This document shows, in pieces, positions 55,992 through 64,000 of a DNA stretch of 64,000 bases. The stretch is from Gemmatimonadota bacterium (GTDB lineage Bacteria; Gemmatimonadota; Gemmatimonadetes; Gemmatimonadales; Gemmatimonadaceae). Position 1 is the stretch's first letter. Each line of letters opens with the position of its first letter. The DNA lies in the NCBI GenBank assembly GCA_021299375.1, contig JAJTGR010000007.1, forward strand, positions 57,397-121,396, read 5' to 3'. Under the pieces are notes generated by a model, which searched no databases, was not told the origin of the DNA, and saw nothing but the letters and a program-made list of their open reading frames with translations. A program made the translations under genes and the position numbers.

Positions 55992-56545
55992 GAACTCCCC
56001 CGGACGGCACCCGGCACCGTGTACCCCTCGTCCCGCAGCATGATCAGGCGCCGCCGCTCGAGTCGGACCAGATGGGCGTGTGCCGCGCTCTCGGACACGG
56101 CCAGCACCTCGGCCACGGCGGGCGCCCTGATCGGACCATGCGCGCGGACCACCTCCCAGTGGGCCCGCTCATCGTCGTCGACATAACCGAACAGCTCAGC
56201 CTCTCCCTCGTGCCAGGACACCAGGGCCAGGGCATGCCGCTCCAGGACCGTCTCGATGGGGTCGAGGTGCCCCTCATGCAGGCCGCGGAACGTGAGGTAG
56301 CCACGCAGCCCGTCGTCTGCGGTGTAGCGCAACAGCAGCTTGGCCACGATCTCATCGGCGCAGGAGAAATCGAGCAGGTTCACCTGCGAGAAGTCGATGG
56401 TGGTGACATCGGGCGCCGCCAACTCGCGCACCTGCTGCTCGATGGCCGTGCGGACCGCTGCGCCCGTGGGCCGCGTGACGAGGTTGGAGTACAGGTCGCA
56501 CACGGTGCCGCGCAGCACGGTGCCCACGTCGATGCAGCGACTCAT
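55988..56545 (-). CDS. STAS-like (DUF4325 type) protein with C-terminal winged helix
   Basis: 185 residues from ATG 56545. The N-terminal half reads GTVLRGTVCDLYSNLVTRPTGAAVRTAIEQQV then VTTIDFSQVNLLDFSCADEIVAKLLLRY, the STAS/DUF4325 pattern with a Ser-Cys instead of the usual phospho-Ser context. The C-terminal ~60 residues (HWEVVRAHGPIRAPAVAEVLAVSESAAHAHLVRLERRRLIMLRDEGYTVPG) look like a winged helix. It overlaps the STAS-HATPase gene (ATGA) and the 120-residue gene (GTGA). By analogy with partner switching it may be the antagonist or output of the HATPase protein. Confidence 0.8.
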   Translation of the reverse strand: MSRCIDVGTVLRGTVCDLYSNLVTRPTGAAVRTAIEQQVRELAAPDVTTIDFSQVNLLDFSCADEIVAKLLLRYTADDGLRGYLTFRGLHEGHLDPIETVLERHALALVSWHEGEAELFGYVDDDERAHWEVVRAHGPIRAPAVAEVLAVSESAAHAHLVRLERRRLIMLRDEGYTVPGAVRGSS

Positions 56546-57489
56546 GGGCGGCTCCCGAGCCGTGACCGGCTTGCCCCACGGCTGCCGGCCCGTACCGGTG
56601 CATCGCCAAGGCGCTCGGGAATGACGATCTGCATCTGGGCCCCCGGGAAGAACGGGAGGCCTTCCGTGAGCGGGAGATCCGCATCCCACTCGGGTGCGAT
56701 GGCGAGACGCGCCGTGCCACTGCGGACGGTGAGCTTGCCATGCCAGCGGCTGACGAACCGGCGGATGCCCGCCAATCCCTGCCCGCGCCCCTTGTCACCG
56801 TGCCGGAACCGGCTGGTGGCCCGCAGCACCGCATCCTCGAGGGCCTGCCCGTCATCCCACCGGTCCGAGGACCGGTGGCCGGGGGAGCTCTCGAGCGACT
56901 TGCGGAAGCCGATGCCGGCATCGCACACGGCGATCACGACCACCTTCCGACCGAGGCGCTTGGTGTACGTGTACTTCTGCACGGCCACCCAGCCGCCGCG
57001 TCCGGCATGCTCGACGATGTTCTGGCAGGCTTCGCTGAGCGTCATGCCGAACGCGCCGGTGATCGCGGTGTCGAGGTTCAACTGCCCGTGCAGGATGTCG
57101 GCCGCCTTCTGCTGAATGCGTCCGACCACGCCATGCACGTCGTCGCTCTGCGTGATGGGCGTGATCTCGAGCAAGACGTCGCTCTCGTGCGCGTCGCGGG
57201 CCCGCGGGACGGTCCCATGCATCTCGTACAGTTCGGCAGCGTGCCGCACGAAGCCGATGCGCGACCAGTAGGACAGTGTGTCGGCATGCTCCGGGAGCGC
57301 GAACGCCAGCCGGTCCCGACGCGCCTGCGCCACGCACAGCAACGCCGTCAGACCGTACGGCGAGGCCCACCGCGCATGGCGCGCATCGATCAGGATCTTC
57401 TCGCCGTCGGGGAGCGGCGCGAGCTGCTCGATGACCTGCTCGAAGCTCGCTTCATCGAGTGACGGCGGCACGCTGATGACGGTCGTCAC
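56542..57489 (-). CDS. STAS domain fused to an anti-sigma-type HATPase
   Basis: 315 residues from GTG 57489. Residues ~1-90 have a STAS-like layout (EKILIDARHARWASPYGLTALLCVAQAR...LPEHADTLSYWSRIGF). Residues ~130-300 are a GHKL ATPase as in RsbW/SpoIIAB: N-box GMTLSEACQNIVEHAG, G1 VIAVCDAGIGFRKSL and G2 GDKGRGQGLAGIRRFVSRWHG. There is no histidine-kinase dimerisation helix, so it is a Ser kinase or anti-factor type, not a classical sensor kinase. The fusion suggests self-contained partner switching. It overlaps the PfkB kinase gene (GTGA). Confidence 0.87.
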   Translation of the reverse strand: MTTVISVPPSLDEASFEQVIEQLAPLPDGEKILIDARHARWASPYGLTALLCVAQARRDRLAFALPEHADTLSYWSRIGFVRHAAELYEMHGTVPRARDAHESDVLLEITPITQSDDVHGVVGRIQQKAADILHGQLNLDTAITGAFGMTLSEACQNIVEHAGRGGWVAVQKYTYTKRLGRKVVVIAVCDAGIGFRKSLESSPGHRSSDRWDDGQALEDAVLRATSRFRHGDKGRGQGLAGIRRFVSRWHGKLTVRSGTARLAIAPEWDADLPLTEGLPFFPGAQMQIVIPERLGDAPVRAGSRGASRSRLGSRP

Positions 57490-58532
57490 GTGGTGCTGAG
57501 CTCTCCCCGAAGATGATGCGCGAGACCGGTGGCCCCACGATGTTCGACGTTTCGCGATGCCGCCCGATTGGCGGTGCCCATGGCCTCCGTCAACATATCA
57601 CCGGCGAGCAGCCGCGAGAAATGGGTCGCGCCCCACACATCGCCACAGCCCGTCGGATCCCCGGGGCCGTCGACACGCGGTGGTACGCCCGGCACGAGCG
57701 CCGTCCGCACCGCCCCGAGGGCGCCGGCGCCGCCGCGGGGCGATGTGGACAGCGCAGCGTTGTGACCTCGCCGCGGTGGCAGGTCGGTCAGCCGCTCGAA
57801 GCCCGGGGCGGCGAAATACGCCGCGCCCCGCTTGCCGAGGGTCACGCAGAGCACCGACACGCCGGCGGCGATGGCCGTCGCGGCCAGTGCCATCGAGTCC
57901 GGCGCCATCAGGTGCATCTCATCCTCGTTCACCTGCAGCACGTCGAAACACGCACACCATGCAGCCACGTTCGGCAGCGGCCGCGGGGTACGCAGCCCAT
58001 CCGCCTGCACGGCCATCACCAGCATGTGCAGGTCGCAGTAGATCGGTCCGGCGAAGTGCGCGCGGATGAGCTGCATGGTCTCGAGGTCGAGCTCCCAGCC
58101 GCTCAGCAGATTGATATACAGGGCATCCAGGCGCGACGCGTCGAGCACGGGCTTGAGGCCAAGCCACGTCCAGCCGGGCACGCCGCCGGTGAGATGCTCA
58201 CTACGCCGTTCATCGTCGAGATAGCGCAGCTCCACGCGGTTGTTCGGGTAGGGCACCCCGATGAGCGCCGCATCGGGAGCCATGCGACGCAGTCCGCGAC
58301 AGAACAGCTGGGCGCGGTCGAGGAGATCGTTGCCCACCATGGCCAGCGGCACGATGTCCCAGTCGTCGGGCAGGGCGGCATCGAGCGCGGAGAGCGAGTA
58401 GGTGATCCCGCCCCATTCCTCAATCGGTACGCTGCGCCGGTCGCGCCCATGGAGCACGTCCCAGACGAAGGAACCGATGACGCCGAGGCGCCGTGTGCGG
58501 ACGGCTGGGGACGCGTCGTCCGCGGCGCTCAC
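57486..58532 (-). CDS. PfkB-family carbohydrate/nucleoside kinase
   Basis: 348 residues from GTG 58532, which overlaps the ROK gene stop (GTGA); the frame is open further upstream but inside that gene. Features: LGVIGSFVWDVLHG at the N-terminus, GGITYSLSALDAAL, LQVNEDEMHLM, VLCVTLGKRGAAYF and the catalytic PfkB motif DPTGCGDVWGATHFSRLL with the base Asp. Substrate not predictable (ribokinase/adenosine kinase branch). Pairing with a ROK kinase in one overlapping unit suggests joint sugar handling, but no transporter is present. It overlaps the STAS-HATPase gene, an unusual neighbour. Confidence 0.9.
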   Translation of the reverse strand: MSAADDASPAVRTRRLGVIGSFVWDVLHGRDRRSVPIEEWGGITYSLSALDAALPDDWDIVPLAMVGNDLLDRAQLFCRGLRRMAPDAALIGVPYPNNRVELRYLDDERRSEHLTGGVPGWTWLGLKPVLDASRLDALYINLLSGWELDLETMQLIRAHFAGPIYCDLHMLVMAVQADGLRTPRPLPNVAAWCACFDVLQVNEDEMHLMAPDSMALAATAIAAGVSVLCVTLGKRGAAYFAAPGFERLTDLPPRRGHNAALSTSPRGGAGALGAVRTALVPGVPPRVDGPGDPTGCGDVWGATHFSRLLAGDMLTEAMGTANRAASRNVEHRGATGLAHHLRGELSTT

Positions 58533-59536
58533 GCGGGCGGCTGTCCGGTGGTCTGCGCGATGAAGCTGGCCACGGCACCCACAACCCCGGCGGTGCCCGG
58601 CAGTGTACCCGGGACGATGCGGCAAGCGTCCGACACGCTCTTGAAGGCCCGGCGCCGTACCTCGGTGCGGAGCGGCCCGAAGAGCGCCTCGCCGGCCGAT
58701 GTCACCCCGCCAGCGAGCACGACCACGTCGGGATTGAAGATATTCAACAGGTTGGCGATGCCGGTGCCGAGGAACTTGGCGGTATCGCGGACGAGTTCGA
58801 CCGCGATCGCATCGCCCTGGCTGGCGGCCTTGTAGACGAGTGCCGCGGTGATGCGCGTCAGGTCGCCATCCACCATGCCGGGCAGCATCGACGGCTCGCC
58901 GCGCGCGAGCGCCTCCCGGGCCCGGCCGGCGATGGCACTGCCGCTGGCATAGGCCTCGAGGCAGCCGTAGTTGCCGCAGCCGCACTGGCGGCCGTTCAGG
59001 TCCACGGTGATGTGGCCGATCTCACCGGCGGCATCGGTCGACCCATGGTAGAGGCGGCGGTCGATGATGATGCCGCCCCCCACCCCGGTGCCGATGGTCA
59101 GCCCGATCATGTTCCGCCCCCCGCGCCCGGCCCCCAGCCACCACTCCCCGTAGGTGGCGCAGTTGGCATCGTTGTCGATGCGGACGGGCAGTCCGGTGAG
59201 CGCCGTCATCCGGGACACCAGCGGAAAGTCCCGCCACTGGAGATTGGGGGCCACCAGCACCAGCCCCCGCTCCCGGTCAACCGTGCCCGGGGCCCCCAGA
59301 CCGACGCCGAGGATCTGGTCGCGCGCCACTCCGCCGTCCCGCTGGGCCGACTCGATGCAGGTCTCGACCATACGCGCCATGCGGGCCACGACGGCGTCAG
59401 CTCCCTCACGGGCAAGCGTGGGCTCGGACGCTTCGCCGTAAAGACGCGAGCCGTCGAGGGACATCGCCGAGACGACGATGTTGGTGCCACCGAGATCGAT
59501 CCCGATGACGAACTGGGAGGCAGGGGAGTTCGGCAT
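58529..59536 (-). CDS. ROK-family sugar kinase (glucokinase-like)
   Basis: 335 residues from ATG 59536. The ATP-binding FVIGIDLGGTNIVVSAM is at the N-terminus, with the catalytic Asp in VRIDNDANCATYGEWWLGAGRG, TIGTGVGGGIIIDRRLYHGSTDAAGEIGHITV with the HxxGxxGH-like ROK consensus, and the zinc motif CGCGNYGCLEAYASG. It lacks a DNA-binding domain, so it is an enzyme, not a ROK repressor. Probably phosphorylates glucose or another hexose. It ends in a GTGA overlap with the PfkB gene and follows the esterase gene by ~40 nt. Confidence 0.93.
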   Translation of the reverse strand: MPNSPASQFVIGIDLGGTNIVVSAMSLDGSRLYGEASEPTLAREGADAVVARMARMVETCIESAQRDGGVARDQILGVGLGAPGTVDRERGLVLVAPNLQWRDFPLVSRMTALTGLPVRIDNDANCATYGEWWLGAGRGGRNMIGLTIGTGVGGGIIIDRRLYHGSTDAAGEIGHITVDLNGRQCGCGNYGCLEAYASGSAIAGRAREALARGEPSMLPGMVDGDLTRITAALVYKAASQGDAIAVELVRDTAKFLGTGIANLLNIFNPDVVVLAGGVTSAGEALFGPLRTEVRRRAFKSVSDACRIVPGTLPGTAGVVGAVASFIAQTTGQPPA

Positions 59537-59575
59537 GTGGAGCGGCAATCTAATGGGCAGGACTGTCGTCGTGCC

Positions 59576-60883
59576 TCACGGTCGGCCGGGGCCGCCCCCA
59601 GGAGCGGAGGACAGCGTGCGCAGCGCGCCTTCCGCGGCGGTGACCGCCGCACTGTCTCCGCTGGCCCGGGCGTGTGCGAGTGCTTCGGTAAGTCGGGTAC
59701 GCGCCAGCAGCGTGTCGCCGCGTACCGCATGGACCTGGCCAAGTAGCCGGAGCGCCGTAGCCGACCGCGGACGCAGGGCCACCGCTCGGCGGGCCATCGC
59801 CAGGCCGGCACCGGCGTTGATGGTGGCCAGCAGTGGGGCAACCTCGAAGTAGGATTCCGGCAGCGCTCGGTCGGTGGTGTCCTCCCCGACGGCGGCGGCC
59901 GGGAAATCGCGCTGCCGCCGGGCCCACTGCTGCTCCACCCCCCGCATGACGCGCACCCACTGGGTCGAGTCGGCCTGGTAGGGATCGGGCAACCGGTCGA
60001 TATCCGTGACCGCCATGGAGTAGGACGCGAACACGAAGCGCAGCCCGTCCGTCAGGCTCTGGAGCGGCGTCAGGCTGTGCGGATCGTCGGGGTACCGGCG
60101 ATGCCCAAAGTGCACCGTGGCCCGTGACCGGCGCGCGAGGAGCGAATCGAGGCGCCGCTCGATCCGACCCGCACTCCCGTCGATCAGCGGCTCGTTCCCG
60201 CCGCGTGTGCTGAACAGCCGCAGCGGCGTCCGACGTGAGGCGATGGCCGCCGACCACGGCCCGATGAGGGCCCGGTTATTGAACCACAGCGACGGGCTCA
60301 TGGCAATGACGGCCTGGGCCATGGTGGGGCGGCGGCCTGCCACGTACATCCCGGTGAGGCCGCCAAATGAATGACCGGCCAGCACGGTGTACGGCGCCGT
60401 CCGATAGGCCGTCGCGACCACCGGCTTCGCTTCGTGCTCGATGAAGTCGAGGAAACGGTCCATGTCCCCGGCTGTCGGATTGATGGCGCGCATCGTGGCG
60501 TCGGGCGCGGGAGTCAGGTCCCGCGTCCGATCACTGCCGTTGGCCACGCCGGCCACGATCAGCGGCGGAATGGCACCGCGCGCCGCAAGAAACGCGATGT
60601 TGGCGACCGCAGCGTCGAATTGCTCCCGATCGTCCGCATCGAGCAGCCAGAGCACGGGATAGCTTCGCCGGTCGGTGGCGTAGCCCGCCGGCAGGGCAAC
60701 GAGGAGCCGGCGGTCCTCCTTGAGCAGCGCCGAGGCGATCGTGTGCTCCCGCCACGACGGCGGGGGCGCCGCCGGCGCCGTCGTGGCGCAAACGGCCCGG
60801 GGGAGCGCCGCCGTGCCCAGCGCGCATGCCGCCACGGCACGGCCGAGTCGGTTCACCAGCCGACGTCTCAGGGGCACGATCAT
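59576..60883 (-). CDS. Exported esterase (IroE/Fes-like) with C-terminal helical repeats
   Basis: 435 residues from ATG 60883, in ATGA overlap with the glycosyltransferase stop. GTG 60877 has better spacing to GGAG and could be used instead. The signal peptide ends ALPRAVCA. The catalytic fold is an alpha/beta-hydrolase of the D-esterase kind: YPVLWLLDADDREQFDAA, nucleophile in VLAGHSFGGLTGMYVA, ALIGPW and GNEPLIDGS, late His in PDDPHSLTP. The last ~110 residues (LLATINAGAGLAMARRAVALRPRSATALRLLGQVHAVRGDTLLARTRLTEAL) form TPR-like helices. Substrate unknown; siderophore or surface polymer esters are possible. Confidence 0.87.
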   Translation of the reverse strand: MIVPLRRRLVNRLGRAVAACALGTAALPRAVCATTAPAAPPPSWREHTIASALLKEDRRLLVALPAGYATDRRSYPVLWLLDADDREQFDAAVANIAFLAARGAIPPLIVAGVANGSDRTRDLTPAPDATMRAINPTAGDMDRFLDFIEHEAKPVVATAYRTAPYTVLAGHSFGGLTGMYVAGRRPTMAQAVIAMSPSLWFNNRALIGPWSAAIASRRTPLRLFSTRGGNEPLIDGSAGRIERRLDSLLARRSRATVHFGHRRYPDDPHSLTPLQSLTDGLRFVFASYSMAVTDIDRLPDPYQADSTQWVRVMRGVEQQWARRQRDFPAAAVGEDTTDRALPESYFEVAPLLATINAGAGLAMARRAVALRPRSATALRLLGQVHAVRGDTLLARTRLTEALAHARASGDSAAVTAAEGALRTLSSAPGGGPGRP

Positions 60884-61914
60884 CTCCGGGGAAGGATGGT
60901 GGCAACCTCCGCCGCCACCTGGGCGGCGGTCAGTGTGCGCATGCATTGCCAGTGGGTGAGCGGGCACTGCCGGGGGCCGTGCGCGTGGCACGGGCGGCAG
61001 GCCAGCCCTTCCTTGGCCACCACCGCGCGGCGGTCGGCCAGCGGGCCGAACCCGAGTGCCGGCACGGTCGGGCCGAACAGGGCGACGGTGGGGGTGTTCA
61101 TGGCGCTCGCCAGATGCAACGGCGCCGAATCGTTGGTCACCAGCAGGCGGCACCGGGCCAGCAGCGCCGCCGAACCGAGCAGCGACAGGCGCCCGGTGGC
61201 ATCGATCACCGGTGGGCCGCCGGCGCGCGCGACCGCGCCGGCAATCGCTGCGGCCAACGGCGCGTCACCGGCGGCGCCGATCACCACCAAGCGTTCACCG
61301 CCGCCGGTCTCGAGCAACTCGGCCGCCAGCGCGTCGTAGCCTGGCCAGCGCTTCGTCGCCCACACGCTGCCCGGCGCCAGCGCCACCAGCGGCTCGCCAG
61401 CGGTCACGCCATGCGCGGCGAGCAGATCGTGCACCGCGTCGTCCTCGGCCGCCCCGGGATGCAGGGTGGGCCGCAGTCCCGCCGGTACAGCCGAGTCGCC
61501 GGGCGGCGACGCCAGCTGCCACAGCCGAACCGCGTGGTGCTGGTCCTTGGCGTACGGCACGCGACGTGTGTAAAGCATACGGCCGCTGCTCGTGGCAAAC
61601 CCCACCCGTTCGCGAATGCCGGCGAGCCAGGCGAGGCTCGCCGTGCGCAGCGACCCCTGGGCCAGGTAGGCGCGCGTGGCCCCGGTGGCCCGCAACGCCG
61701 CGGCGACCCGCCGCAGGCCGCGCCAGCCGGCGTCGGTACCGCGCTTGTCGAACACGATCACGCCCGCCACCGCCGGATGGTTCGCCAGCACCGGCGCGTT
61801 GGCCGGCGTGGCTACCACGTGCACCGGCCCGGCCGGTGCCAGCCGCTCGAGGAGCGGCGTGGTCAGAATCATGTCCCCCAGAAAGGAGGTCTGCAGAACG
61901 GCCGAAGTGGTCAC
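60880..61914 (-). CDS. Glycosyltransferase family 9, heptosyltransferase-like
   Basis: 344 residues from GTG 61914; the frame continues upstream only inside lepA. Typical GT9 layout: SAVLQTSFLGDMILTTPLLERLAPAGPVHVVATP at the N-terminus, RVGFATSSGRMLYTRRV, PLVALAPGSVWATKRWPGYDALAAEL and DATGRLSLLGSAALLARCRLLVTNDSAPLHLASAMNTPTVALFGPT with the NDSAPLHLA donor-binding motif. A Cys/His stretch (CRPCHAHGPRQCPLTHWQC) is usual in this branch. It adds heptose or a related sugar to lipopolysaccharide core. Starts 11 nt after the lepA stop. Confidence 0.92.
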   Translation of the reverse strand: MTTSAVLQTSFLGDMILTTPLLERLAPAGPVHVVATPANAPVLANHPAVAGVIVFDKRGTDAGWRGLRRVAAALRATGATRAYLAQGSLRTASLAWLAGIRERVGFATSSGRMLYTRRVPYAKDQHHAVRLWQLASPPGDSAVPAGLRPTLHPGAAEDDAVHDLLAAHGVTAGEPLVALAPGSVWATKRWPGYDALAAELLETGGGERLVVIGAAGDAPLAAAIAGAVARAGGPPVIDATGRLSLLGSAALLARCRLLVTNDSAPLHLASAMNTPTVALFGPTVPALGFGPLADRRAVVAKEGLACRPCHAHGPRQCPLTHWQCMRTLTAAQVAAEVATILPRR

Positions 61915-61925
61915 GGGCCCGCGCG

Positions 61926-63722
61926 TCAGTCCACCTGCAGCACCGCCAGGAACGCCTCCTGCGGAATCTCCACGCTGCCCACCTGCTTCATGCGCTTCTT
62001 CCCCTCCTTCTGCTTCTCCAGGAGCTTGCGCTTGCGGGAGATGTCGCCGCCGTAGCACTTGGCCAGCACGTCCTTGCGGAGCGGCTTCACGGTCTCGCGG
62101 GCGATCACCTTCTGGCCGATGGTGGCCTGGATCGCCACCTCGAACAGCTGCCGGGGGATGAGCTCCTTGAGCTTCTCCGCCACCTTGCGCCCCCACTCGT
62201 ACGCCTTGTCCTTGTGCACGATCACGGAGAACGCGTCGATGGCGTCGCCGTTGATGAGCATGTCGAGGCGCACCAGATCGCTCGATCGGTATTCGAGCAT
62301 CTCGTAGTCCAGCGAGGCATAGCCGCGCGAGACGGTCTTCATCTTGTCGAAGAAGTCGAGAATGATCTCGCCGAGCGGGAACTCCCAGTCCAGCTCCACG
62401 CGCACGGTGTCGAGGAAACGCGTGTTCTTGTAGATGCCGCGCCGCTCCATGCCCAACGTCATGATCGGGCCGATGTACTCGGCGGGGCACATGATGCGCG
62501 CGCGCACGTACGGTTCCTGCACGTCGTCAATCACGACCGCGGGCGGCATCAGTGCCGGGTTCTCGACCAGCAGTTCCGTGCCGTCCGTCTTCGTGACATG
62601 GTACTCCACGCTCGGAACCGTGGTCACCAGGTCAAGATCGTACTCCCGCTCGAGCCGCTCCTGCACGATCTCCATGTGCAGCAGCCCCAGAAAGCCGCAG
62701 CGGAACCCGAAGCCGAGCGCCGTGGACGTTTCCGGTTCGTACTGCAGCGACGCATCATTGAGCTTCATCTTCTCGAGGGCGTCGCGCAGTGTTTCGTACT
62801 GCGTGGTGTCGGTGGGGTAGATGCCCGCGAACACGAACGACTTGACTTCCTGATAGCCCGGCAGCGCTTCGGTGGCGCGATGGTCCTTGTCGAAGATCGT
62901 GTCGCCGGCGCGCGTCTCCCGCACCGAGCGCACGGCCGCCAGCACGTAGCCCACTTCACCGGCGCGCAGCACGTCGGTGGGCACCTGCCGCAGCTGCAGG
63001 TATCCCACCTCCGCCACCTCGTACACGTTGTCCGACACGCCGAAGGTGATCTTCATCCCCTTCCGGATCTCGCCGTCCACGACGCGAATGCTCGGAATGG
63101 CGCCCCGGTACTTGTCGTAGTACGAGTCGAAGATGAGCGCGCGCAGCGGGCCGTTCAGGTCACCCTGTGGTGGCGGCACGCGCTTCACGATCTCCTCGAG
63201 CAGCTCGGGCACGCCGGTCCCTTCCTTGCCACTCACGCAGAGCACGTCCTCGGGCATACAGCCGATCAGGTCGACCACTTCCTGGCGACGCCGCTCGGGC
63301 TCGGCGCCGGGCAGGTCGATCTTGTTGAGCACCGGGATGATCTCGAGCCCGGCGTCCATGGCGAGGAACAGGTTGGACAGCGTCTGCGCCTGGATGCCCT
63401 GCGACGCGTCGACCACGAGGATGGCGCCTTCGCAGGCCGCCAGCGACCGCGACACCTCGTAGGTGAAGTCCACGTGCCCCGGGGTGTCGATGAGGTTGAG
63501 CTCGTAGTTCTGCCCGTCGCCCGCGGTGTAGCTCATGCGGACGGCGTTCAACTTGATGGTGATGCCGCGCTCGCGCTCGAGGTCGAGCGTGTCGAGCACC
63601 TGGGACTTCATTTCGCGCTTCTGCAGCGTGCCGGTCTTCTCGATCAGGCGGTCGGCGAGCGTGGACTTGCCGTGATCGATGTGGGCAACGATGCAGAAGT
63701 TGCGGATGTGACTGAGATGCAA
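61926..63722 (-). CDS. lepA: Elongation factor 4 (LepA)
   Basis: A 598-residue ribosome-associated GTPase. G1 [17 protein letters not shown]2/switch region [19 protein letters not shown]3 [15 protein letters not shown]4 [15 protein letters not shown] and G5 VSGKEGTGV. LepA-specific C-terminal domains follow: [44 protein letters not shown] and the unique C-terminus with [25 protein letters not shown]. Length equals the family norm (~600). First gene of the run that reaches the ftsEX-envC genes; the promoter should lie in 63723-63825. Confidence 0.98.
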   Translation of the reverse strand: MHLSHIRNFCIVAHIDHGKSTLADRLIEKTGTLQKREMKSQVLDTLDLERERGITIKLNAVRMSYTAGDGQNYELNLIDTPGHVDFTYEVSRSLAACEGAILVVDASQGIQAQTLSNLFLAMDAGLEIIPVLNKIDLPGAEPERRRQEVVDLIGCMPEDVLCVSGKEGTGVPELLEEIVKRVPPPQGDLNGPLRALIFDSYYDKYRGAIPSIRVVDGEIRKGMKITFGVSDNVYEVAEVGYLQLRQVPTDVLRAGEVGYVLAAVRSVRETRAGDTIFDKDHRATEALPGYQEVKSFVFAGIYPTDTTQYETLRDALEKMKLNDASLQYEPETSTALGFGFRCGFLGLLHMEIVQERLEREYDLDLVTTVPSVEYHVTKTDGTELLVENPALMPPAVVIDDVQEPYVRARIMCPAEYIGPIMTLGMERRGIYKNTRFLDTVRVELDWEFPLGEIILDFFDKMKTVSRGYASLDYEMLEYRSSDLVRLDMLINGDAIDAFSVIVHKDKAYEWGRKVAEKLKELIPRQLFEVAIQATIGQKVIARETVKPLRKDVLAKCYGGDISRKRKLLEKQKEGKKRMKQVGSVEIPQEAFLAVLQVD

Positions 63723-63825
63723 CGGGTCCTTCCTGGAATGGGCCGACCGGGAACAGCCTCAGAAGATAGTCGAGCGTCCGGCGGAACTGGAAACAGATGC
63801 CGGCGTAGCCGCCCGAAACGACGAC

Positions 63826-63854
63826 GGCGACCGTTCCGCGATGGAACGATCGCC
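63826..63854 (-). terminator. Hairpin after the Pro-rich gene
   Basis: GGCGA-CGTTCC pairs with GGAACG-TCGCC (11 pairs with one C-A mismatch, 5-nt loop), 27 nt after the stop of the minus-strand gene at the right edge and before lepA. Likely terminator of that gene; no long T run. Confidence 0.5.
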
Positions 63855-63880
63855 GTGCGCGCGCGGTGCCCGCGACGCGG

Positions 63881-64000
<120 letters not shown>

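Overview
The window is GC-rich, densely coded bacterial chromosome. Two very large TonB-dependent receptors with N-terminal carboxypeptidase-regulatory-like domains, many 4-nt gene overlaps and frequent GTG starts suggest a Gram-negative, aerobic heterotroph of the Gemmatimonadota type. That placement is an inference from gene style; the window contains no rRNA gene or other marker that fixes taxonomy.

Layout. 1-5.7 kb: end of rnhB, a dienoyl-CoA-reductase-like SDR, a TonB receptor and, convergent, a NamZ muramidase. 5.8-12.5 kb: tRNA-Lys, a lipoprotein, an MscS channel, a NarL-type two-component pair and an MltD-type lytic transglycosylase. 12.5-15 kb (minus): holB-moaC-slt, ending in a terminator that lies inside the 3' end of the convergent mltD-type gene. 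15.0-15.2 kb: fourteen tandem copies of a 13-bp unit between divergent genes. 15.2-18.1 kb: a DmpA-family peptidase, then a decayed AbiE toxin-antitoxin operon that still has a perfect palindromic operator-like site. 18.2-30.6 kb (minus): a MetX-homoserine dehydrogenase fusion with metY behind a structured leader, ackA, a small membrane protein, purE-purK, a serine hydrolase, a rhodanese and a pair of M16 peptidases (one lacking zinc ligands). 30.6-33.9 kb: an amino-acid permease and MOSC protein, an alpha/beta-hydrolase interrupted by TAG, and tRNA-Asn. 34-42 kb: uvrA, an ABC exporter, a PP2C phosphatase, a thioredoxin-like protein and an HD phosphohydrolase. 42-47.6 kb: a second TonB receptor with a long C-terminal extension, a propeller-like secreted protein, and a 36-bp palindromic terminator. 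47.7-64 kb (all minus): pckA, a matrixin-type lipoprotein protease pair, nfo, then a long coupled gene series running lepA, heptosyltransferase-like, esterase, ROK kinase, PfkB kinase, STAS-HATPase, STAS-HTH, a 120-residue protein, a PLP-fold protein without its lysine, ftsE, ftsX and an envC-like gene.

The most notable part is 51.9-59.5 kb. A partner-switch-like pair (STAS-HATPase plus STAS-HTH), two sugar-kinase-family genes and a lysine-less PLP-fold protein are joined by start/stop overlaps to the FtsEX-EnvC septal peptidoglycan-hydrolase activation module. If the transcript is continuous, this could link a metabolite or stress signal to cell division. Also notable are the MetX-Hom fusion with its repeat-encoded linker, the metY leader, the decayed AbiE locus, the terminator embedded in a coding region, and a run of at least 25 proline codons at the right edge.
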